Of a stretch of 64,000 nt of DNA, positions 57,186 through 64,000 are shown piece by piece (the stretch's first letter is position 1; each line of letters opens with the position of its first letter). Position numbers and translations under genes: made by a program. A model generated the notes under the pieces. That model saw nothing but the letters and a program-made list of their open reading frames with translations. It was not told where the DNA came from and ran no database searches. Source of the stretch: Sternotherus odoratus (Eukaryota; Chordata; Testudines; Kinosternidae); assembly GCA_032164245.1 (NCBI GenBank), contig JAVMKO010000003.1:140791259-140855258 (forward strand). Reading direction: 5' to 3'.

Positions 57186-57551
57186 CACTGAAACTGAAAG
57201 CTGCACCATTGGACACTGGTGGTAAATTCCAGGCCCTATTTTTGCCAGTGTAGATGCAGCCTTATAAGCCTACATAACAGGATTCAAAACAGATTTACAG
57301 CACATAACACATTAAATGAAATACAGCTTATGCCAATGATCAGAAAAGCTCAACCACTGACCAGACTTAAAAAAGCAGCAAAGTTCAAGTTATGGCAGTG
57401 AATAAAATCAAACTAAACCTAAGTTTTAACACAGCTTTTAAAACCATTTTATAAACACAGACACTATCTACCCTGGCCAGGAAACTGTGTTAGCACCTAT
57501 GTAGCAAAAACTGTATTTCAAATCCCATAGTAGGAGAAAGCCTAATTAGAA
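57186..57551. other. THADA intron, nothing recognised
   Basis: No gene or repeat ends. Confidence 0.45.
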
Positions 57552-57553
57552 TA

Positions 57554-57747
57554 CAGGCGAGTCGCATCTTACATGGGGGTTACGTTCCGCAGTCAGCGGG
57601 TAAAGCAAAAACTGCTTATAGTCAAAACTCATTCCGCCCTACAGATACAGTTTTTAAATTTTAATTTTTCCCTTTTTTTCTTTGATTTGCCGACCGCATA
57701 AAGCTGAAATTGTGCATACTAAATGCGTGTAAGATGTGACTTGCCTG
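57554..57747. mobile_element. Mariner/Tigger-like MITE, 194 bp
   Basis: CAGGCGAGTCGCATCTTACATG to GTGTAAGATGTGACTTGCCTG inverted ends, flanked by TA at 57552-57553 and 57748-57749. The interior includes 'ggttacgttccgcag...agcgggtaaagc'. Non-coding. Confidence 0.88.
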
Positions 57748-57749
57748 TA

Positions 57750-58960
57750 TACATTAGACAGATTAAAAGGGGTTCTGAACGTTTTTTAAACAATTAACCA
57801 GTAGAAGAAAAAAGCAGAATTGTAAAACATGTTTATCATATGATCTACTGAAAAAAAAAAGTGAACATACATTAGCAAAGCTTCGCTGTAAAGATTCGTG
57901 CTAGCATCTACAAAATCACAGGGGGGAATTGCAAAAATGAATGTTAGTGAAAATAAGCAAAACACACCATGCAAGAGTAATATCACCACATGGCAAACAT
58001 CAGCAAAGCCTCATCCAGTGCTCAGCTAACAAAACATGCCTTAGCCACAGGCCATAGAGTAAACACTGCAAAAATGATCACTAGAAGGAAACAAACTTCC
58101 AAATGCAAAGGTTCAGGAAAATTTCAGTAGGCACATAAAAAATATGCCAAAATCCCAAACTATCTATAACTATAGGCACATGCAGGGGATTAGCCACAGA
58201 ATTTTGCTCCAAAGATTTCATTTTTTAAAAACTGAGCTTCTAGACTTTTTGGTGGTGAAGAAAATCTTCTTCATGGGAACCAAGTATAAACTGAAGGAGT
58301 GATGGTAGGTAATTCAAATGTCAACATTAACTATTTCACTAATTATTTTAGCAGAAACATTCAACTAATTGCTTATCTCACAATCCCAAATGGCTTCCCA
58401 GTTGCCAAAAGCTACAAATGCCCCCTTACCAAACTGCCAAAACTTCTAATTTCTACAATACAGTTACATATTTTCTAGACAAACTGTGCGGGATACTGAC
58501 ATTTTAAAACACAGGGGCCATGCAAAACATATAATATTGAACATAAAATTAAAAACACAAGGGATCTATTACTGATTACATCATTCTTTTTCCTTTCTTA
58601 AATCAATAAAACTTAAGCCACTGAAGATACCATGTAGAATCTTCAAACTACTACAGTGATATGCCCAGAATCCAGCTGTTCTAGCTACAGTATGTGGTCA
58701 AACTTGCTATAGAATATATAGTTCTTGGGCATAGGCTTAAAAGGTGATTTGGTGTAACTAATGAACTCAGACCCTCTTCCTATGGATTCATAACAAGCAT
58801 GCAATCCCTAAAACCAAAGAAATGTTAATACCTATAAATACAAACTAAAAACAGTAGGAAAAAAAACAGTCTGGGGCTAAATAGAGAACTTGGATGAAAC
58901 TTCAGTCAACCCACATAAATTAAAATCTATAGAGACCCCCCCCCACCTCATTTTAACAGC
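57750..58960. other. THADA intron, nothing recognised
   Basis: About 1.2 kb of AT-rich sequence with no gene or repeat ends. Confidence 0.45.
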
Positions 58961-58968
58961 ATCTAAAC

Positions 58969-59163
58969 CAGTGGTTCTCAAACTTTTATACTGGTGAGCC
59001 TCTAAGTGAGCCCCCCCCCTTATTAGTTTTAAAATATATTTAGCATTATTGTAAATGCTGGAAGCGAAGCAGCATTAGGGGTGGAGGCCGACAGCTTGTG
59101 ACTCCCCACATAACCACCATGCAACTCCGTGAGGGATCACGACACCCAGTTTGAGAACCCCTG
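58969..59163. mobile_element. hAT (Charlie-like) MITE, 195 bp
   Basis: CAGTGGTTCTCAAACTTTTATACTGG to CAGTTTGAGAACCCCTG. The flanks ATCTAAAC and GTCTAACC match at 6 of 8 bases. Same family as 14027 and 22132. Confidence 0.85.
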
Positions 59164-59171
59164 GTCTAACC

Positions 59172-60388
59172 TCTAACCTATCACACTGTAGATGGACAGC
59201 AGTACAAATGCAGAGACTCCGGATTCCTTGCAGAGGAGATAAACACATAACAGAATCCATTTTAGAATAGTTATGGCAAGTTGGACATTTTGAAACAAAA
59301 TATCAACAAGAGAGGTCTTAACATCAAATCTACTCCTATTTTCTCCCCTTTGACCCTCAAATAAAAATCTCTCTCTCTGAAATCTGATTTCTTGGAAACA
59401 GAAGATGATTCTGAAGTCTTTCTTCCAGTCATGCATTACATTGTCTGGAATGATCAGAAACTGGAGGCATGGCTAGTAAGCCAAGCAAATTCAAACTGAA
59501 ACCACTGTAACCAGTTCCTAGAGGCTTGTTTACATTATAGCAATACTGTAAGAGTTTTTACAATGTGTTGCATTTTCTTTTTAATATACCAAATTCAGGC
59601 ATCAAGTAATAACACCCAGAATTCCCAAAGCACAGGACAGCCATGCTTCTAATATGTGAAAAAATTTATTTATTCTCAAAAATAAAAAATCCTTTTTCTT
59701 ACAGAAAAAGTGGAAATTTTGTAAGAGAGGGCAGTATAGTTACTGCTTTCAAGGATTAACCCCTGAAACATCTAATGGGAAACATCTTCAGATGCAGTAT
59801 CTACATTCTATCTATTAAAGCTATTAAATGTCTTCTCTAGATTTCTGACGACTGCGTAAAAAGAATGATGTAAATGTTCTTGAATTAGGATGAAGTACTA
59901 CAGCTGATAGCAATTTATAAGAGTTCTTGAAATTGTGCCTTCATCATATTCAGAATATAAAAATGGTTTGCAAATGTATCTGCAGAGGACAAAAGTCTTA
60001 AAAATACTGGAGAGAAACAGATATTTTTTTGGTGAAGAGGGGCATAAATAATTCTGGGGTTTTTTTTGTTTGTTTTTGTCTTGTTTTTAAGAACATATGT
60101 AATTCTTTTTTTTAAAAAAGTAGGAGCCCTGGGGCTCTCAAAATATAGCATCACCCAATAGTGATTGGCATAATCTAGATAACTGTATCTGGCTTAGGTA
60201 CCCACAAGAAGTGTCTTGATTTTACCTTCAGCTCTCACTGACCTCAATGGGCATTTTGGGTGCTGAGCACATCCAAAAGAACAAAATTACAAGCAGCTGG
60301 TTAAGTCAAGAGTGTGTTCATGTCACGGTAGGCCCGTCTTAACATACAAAATAATTAAGTGACCAAATAGGAAATCAAAATTAAGCAC
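59172..60388. other. THADA intron, nothing recognised
   Basis: AT-rich. The short frames have no motif. No repeat boundaries were seen. Confidence 0.45.
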
Positions 60389-60816
60389 TAAGGGCTGGTC
60401 CCCACTACAGCTTAATGTCGACTTTAGCGACGTTAAGTCGATATAAACCTGTACCCGTCCTCATATGCATGCCATTTGCGTCGATTTAAAGGGCCCTCAA
60501 AATCGACTTTTGTACTCCTCCCTAACGAGAGGAGTAGCGCTGAAATCGACCTCTCTGGATCGATTGTGGACTAGTGAGGACGATTGGGACATTATTGGCC
60601 TCCACAGGCTGTCCCACAATGCTCCACTGTGACCGCTCTGGACTGCCTCACTGCTCCACTGTGACCGCTCTGGACAGCACTCTCAACTCGCTGCTCTGGC
60701 CAGGTAGACAGGAAAAGACCTGGGAACATTTGAATAGCATTTCCTGTTTGGTCAGCGTGGCCAGCTCACCTGCACAGCTCAGTCGCCATTCAGAGAAATC
60801 AGCAGCACAAGCCGCC

Positions 60817-62755
60817 ATGCAGACCTCAGCATCACAAGCCGCCATGCAGAGCTCAGCAGCACAGGAGACCAGCGAGAGGAAAAGAGTTCAACATGGTCCA
60901 ATAATGAGGTGTTGGATCTCATTGCTATCTGGGGAGAGGAATCTGTGATGTTGGAACTCCACAACAACAAACAGAATGCCAACACGTTCGCCAGGGTCTC
61001 CAAGGCCATGCTGGAAAGGGGCCACAACAGGGACGCCCAGCAGTGCCGCGTGAAAATTAAGGAGCTGAGGCAAGCGTTCCAGAAAGCCAAAAAGGCAAAC
61101 GGACGCTCGGGGGGTCCGCCGCGGACATGCCGGTTCTACAATGAACTGAATCTGATAATGGGGGGCGCCCCCACCACCATCACACCGGTCTGTGTGGACT
61201 CCACACATGGGATAATGGTCAGGGCCAAGGAGGATTCGGATGAGGAGGAGGAGGGGGGAAATACCACGGAACAGCAGGATGCAAACGGAGAAACAGTATT
61301 ATTACCAGACAGCCAGGAGCTGTTTATCACCCTGGATCCAGTACTCAGCCAACCCTCCCAAGCGGGTACCGAAGCTGGCGAAGGGAACTCTGGTGAGTGT
61401 TTTTTTTTAAGGGATTACATGACTCATGATTTTTAAAGGAAACATTTATTAATGATTAACTTGCCCTAAGGACTTAGCATGCTTTCATTGCTGGTCAGTT
61501 TCTACTCAAAGAGTTTGTCAATATACTCCGGGATTGACCGGAAGTCCTCCACGGACATTTCACTGAAGCTATCCAGGAGGTAGCGATGAATCTTCCGCAC
61601 CAGATTTCTGGGGAGACCCGCCTTATGTGGTCCCCCGTGATAGGAGACCATCCCACGCCACGAAAGTAGTAAGTAGTCTGGTATCATTGAGCAGGCTAGC
61701 ATTGCGGCGAATGGACCAGGACTTTGCAGCGACTCAAGGAGCATGCGCTCTCTATCTCTCTGAGAAATTCTAAGCAAAGTGATGTCGTTCATGGTTTCCT
61801 GTTTGAAATACGGACTGCAATTAGTCTGGACACAGTGAGCGAGACAGCCTATAAGCCCCCGCAACCCTCCCCCCTTCGCCCCCGCCAGCCCGATGCGAGA
61901 GCAGTTAGAGGAGTTTTGAGCCTACAAGCGGATGCTTCCGCAGCCAGCCCGAACCCAGAGAGGTTTTTTTTTGTTTTGCATTTCGCGGTTCACAGGGAGC
62001 CACGCGGTGGGGGGGAAGGGGGTGGGGTTACCCTGGAATATCCGAGCGCTGCTGTAAAGAGCTTACCATAGCGGGCTGCATGGTGATTTCAGCAGCCGTG
62101 GTGAGGCTCTCTCCTGCGTGAGGTGATTCTGTGACTTTTGACTGATCCAGTAACTTTTTGGTGAGGAATATGACCTTGTACAGAAACCATATCAGGCCTG
62201 TGAATACTGTGTTTCCCCGCTGCATAGTAATCCCATTGTTCTCCACGACTGTATGTGTCTCATAACCTTATACCTTTCTTTCTTCACCAGCTGCACACTT
62301 ATCTGTGAATCCTCCCTCTTGCCCATCACGCCGGCTAACACAGATATGAAGGCGTAAAAAAAAAAACCGCGCGATGACATGTTTAACAAACTTCTGCATA
62401 ACTCTCATGCTGAGGCCGCACGGCAGGCAGAATGGAGGGAAAAATTGTTACAGTTAAGGCAAGAATCAAGAGCTGCAGCAGAAAAGTTGCAGGAACGTGA
62501 AGAACGGCGGATGGATGCTTTGCTCCACATAATGGAGGAGCAAAGTGCCATGCTTCTCTGGTGGAGCTTCAGCAGGGCCAAAGATCACCTCTACAGTCTC
62601 TGTGTAACCACCTTCCCCCTTCCCCAAGTCCCATAGCTTCCCCGCCCAGATGCGGGGTGAGAAACAGGGGGGGGGGGAAGCTCCGGGGACCGACCCACTC
62701 TACCCCACAATCCAGCACAAGCAGCAGCAGGTTGAGTTTATCTAAAAACTTGTAA
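60817..62755 (+). pseudogene. Harbinger SANT/Myb-like DNA-binding protein, two exons, broken
   Basis: Exon 1 runs from the probable ATG at 60817 (text 'MQTSASQAAMQSSAAQ') to a donor GTGAGTG at 61393. It carries the trihelix/SANT-like domain: 'TWSNNEVLDLIAIWGEES', 'RDAQQCRVKIKELRQAFQ', 'CRFYNEL'; then an acidic tract (DSDEEEEG) and 'LPDSQELFITL'. Exon 2 starts after 'ttcttcaccag' at 62291 and encodes a basic/coiled-coil tail ('REKLLQLRQESRAAAEKLQE', 'EERRMDALLHIMEEQ') and a C-terminus ending 'RLSLSKNL' at 62755. The breaks are a one-base shift near 60886, TGA at 62347-62349, an 11-A run at 62356-62366 that shifts frame, and another shift near 62570-62600. In this superfamily the Myb-like partner recruits the transposase to DNA and to the nucleus. 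A polyadenylation signal lies at 62881-62886. Confidence 0.75.
61502..61864 (-). CDS. Hypothetical 120-codon ORF antisense within the SANT-gene intron
   Basis: It is open from 61864 to a stop at 61502, in transposase orientation, wholly inside the intron of the SANT gene. An internal ATG in 'ETMNDITLLRISQRDRERML' is preceded by 'tttcaaacag', a plausible splice acceptor. The text is mixed-composition and helix-like ('AAMLACSMIPDYLLLSW', 'RNLVRKIHRYLLDSFSEMS', 'VEDFRSIPEYIDKLF'), unlike the low-complexity frames elsewhere here. I recognise no family. It could be an exon of a third element-encoded product, captured host sequence, or chance. Confidence 0.35.
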   Translation of the reverse strand: MRGLIGCLAHCVQTNCSPYFKQETMNDITLLRISQRDRERMLLESLQSPGPFAAMLACSMIPDYLLLSWRGMVSYHGGPHKAGLPRNLVRKIHRYLLDSFSEMSVEDFRSIPEYIDKLFE

Positions 62756-62880
62756 AAGCTGTTGTCTTGCCCCACCCCTCTCCCCGCCCCTCCACCACTG
62801 CGACTGCTGGTTTCCCTCCTCACCCACCCCTTCTTGGCTACCTTGCCAGTGATCCCCTGTATTTGTATTTGTGATGAAGC

Positions 62881-62916
62881 AATAAAGAAACCATGATTTT
62901 TAAAACTGAATTTATT
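62881..62916. promoter_or_regulatory. Convergent polyadenylation signals of the two Harbinger genes
   Basis: AATAAA on + at 62881-62886 (for the SANT gene ending at 62755) and AATAAA on - at 62911-62916 (for the transposase ending at 63001). They lie 24 bases apart, so the two 3' ends would overlap or abut. Confidence 0.6.
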
Positions 62917-63000
62917 TCCTCTGCAAGCATCGGGAGGGGGGAGGGAAAGAGGGTGCAAGGACGGCAGGCTTAGGGCTGAGCAGAGCAAGGGAGCGGGTTC

Positions 63001-64000
63001 TCAAACGCCATCTTGGGCACTCATAAAACTGGTTTTCAAGGCGTCCCTGAGGCGCAGCGCCTCATGGTGCGCTCTTCTACTTTCCCTGCTCTTTGGCTGC
63101 TGGTAAGCAGCGGACAGGAAATTTGCCTCTTCCTCCCAGCCCGCCATAAACATTTCCCCCTTGCTCTCTCAGAGATTGTGGAGCACAGAGCAAGCAGCAA
63201 TAACAATGGGGATATTTCTGTCGCTGATGTCTGAGCGAATCAGTAAGGAACGCCATCTCCCCTTCAGACGGCCATATGCACACTCTACTGCCATTCTGCA
63301 CTTGCTCAGCCTGCAATTGAACAGCTCCTGACCCCTGTCCAGGGCTCCTGTGTAGGGCTTCATAAGCCAGGGCATTAAGGGGTAGGCTGGGTCCCCAAGG
63401 ATAACGATCGGCATTTCTACACCCCCCACAGTAATTTTCTGGTCGGGGAAAAAAATCCCTTGCTGCAGCTGTCTAAATATCCTAGAGTTCCTGAACACAT
63501 GAGGGTCATGAACCTTTCCCGGCCACTCCACGTACAGGTCGGTGAAATGTCCCTTGTGGTCAACCACTGCTTGCATGACCATAGAATAATATCCCTTCCG
63601 GTTTCTGTACTCTGCGGCCTCATTGTCCAGTGCCAGGATAGGGATACGAGTCCCATCTCTAGCCCCACCACAGTTAGGGAATCCCATGGTGGCAAAGCCA
63701 TCTATTGTAGCTTGCAGGTTTCCAAGGTTTATAACTCTGGGTAGAAGCAGCTCGACGATTGCCCTGCTTACTGGCATCACAGCAGACCCCACTGTAGATT
63801 TACCCACCCCAAACTGATTCGCGACTGACCGGTAGCTGTCTGGCGTTGCAAGCTTCCAGAGGGCTACCACCACTCGTTTCTCAACTGTGAGGGCCGCCCT
63901 CATTCTGGTATTCTTGCGCCGGAGGGCCGGGGAAAGCAAGTCACAAAGTTCCATGAACGTGCCCTTACGCATGCGAAAGTTTCTGAGCCACTGGGAGTCA
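63001..64000 (-). CDS. Harbinger DDE transposase (HARBI1-like), nearly intact, 5' end outside the window
   Basis: It is open from the window edge, through 'SQWLRNFRMRKGTFMELCDL', to a TGA at 63169-63171. The frame then continues 55 more codons ('ESKGEMFMAGWEEEANFLS'...) to a second TGA at 63001-63003. Numbering from the Met at 63972: a helix-turn-helix-like 'NQFGVGKSTVGS' at 52-63; first catalytic Asp106 in 'GGARDGTRIPI'; second Asp194 in 'ILGDPAYPLMPW'; Glu230 in 'VECAYGRLKGRW'. These are the DDE triad motifs of PIF/Harbinger. The internal TGA follows 'CSVLHNL', where relatives commonly have Cys or Arg; it lies after the catalytic core and is the only lesion seen. The upstream N-terminus is beyond 64000. 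Confidence 0.85.

Larger units (their letters stand above)
60391..64000. mobile_element. Harbinger transposon with two convergent genes, right end outside the window
   Basis: The left end is 'gggctggtccccactacagcttaatgtcgactttagcgacgttaagtcgat', preceded by TAA/CTA, and is related to the ends at 32059 and 18292. It holds a two-exon SANT/Myb-like gene (+, 60817-62755) and a DDE transposase (-, 63001 to beyond 64000) facing each other. This is the standard two-protein organisation of PIF/Harbinger elements. It is the least decayed autonomous-type element in the window. Confidence 0.85.

Overview
This is a gene-poor, AT-rich vertebrate nuclear window, most likely from a turtle. The interspersed repeats are the main evidence. 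CR1 LINE copies end in the TTCTTATG-type 3' microsatellite. There are DIRS tyrosine-recombinase retroelement relics, abundant Harbinger and hAT elements, Tigger/mariner-like MITEs and MIR-type SINEs. A crocodilian is possible but less likely given the DIRS and Harbinger content.

The only host gene I can support is THADA (the THADA/Trm732 family, which works with the FTSJ1/Trm7 tRNA 2'-O-methyltransferase), on the minus strand. Three consecutive exons are visible at 56464-56375, 51361-51230 and 31517-31349. Their splice phases join exactly (phase 2, phase 2, phase 0) and each is bounded by AG/GT splice sites. Everything else lies in THADA introns: more than 7.5 kb upstream, then 5.0 kb, then 19.7 kb, then more than 31 kb downstream.

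Layout by coordinate. 1-5.4 kb: a GC-rich repeat, a Tigger-like MITE, a minus-strand DIRS relic (RNase H, RT and gag pieces) and SINE-like repeats. 5.4-12.7 kb: mostly unique AT-rich intron with a few old MITEs. 12.7-15.7 kb: a CR1 copy broken by at least three dated insertions, followed by a GC-minisatellite MITE. 15.7-22.7 kb: AT-rich intron with a Harbinger MITE, a solo LTR, two CR1 pieces and hAT MITEs. 22.9-25.2 kb: a second CR1 nest. 26.3-28.7 kb: a broken endogenous-retrovirus pol fragment (RNase H plus integrase) and a possible 3' LTR. 29.9-31.1 kb: MITEs and a MIR. 31.3 kb: THADA exon. 32.1-33.4 kb: an internally deleted Harbinger. 34.9-38.8 kb: two CR1 copies. 40.7-45.8 kb: five DNA elements, including a 618-bp MITE that holds a large GC-rich hairpin of 43-bp units. 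49-51 kb: another minisatellite MITE, a hAT end, a fold-back element and a THADA exon. 52.4-56.3 kb: a second DIRS relic, a CR1 and a hAT transposase relic. 56.4 kb: THADA exon. 56.7-59.2 kb: three MITEs. 60.4-64.0 kb: the best-preserved mobile element, a Harbinger with two convergent genes (SANT/Myb-like and DDE transposase), running off the right edge.

The window behaves as a chronological stack of transposons within tolerant introns, not as a gene cluster. The most unusual structures are the 43-bp inverted GC array, the family of MITEs carrying internal 46-47-bp GC minisatellites, the convergent Harbinger gene pair with an antisense open frame inside its intron, and the multi-level CR1 nests. 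I see no prokaryotic features, rRNA, tRNA genes or CRISPR.
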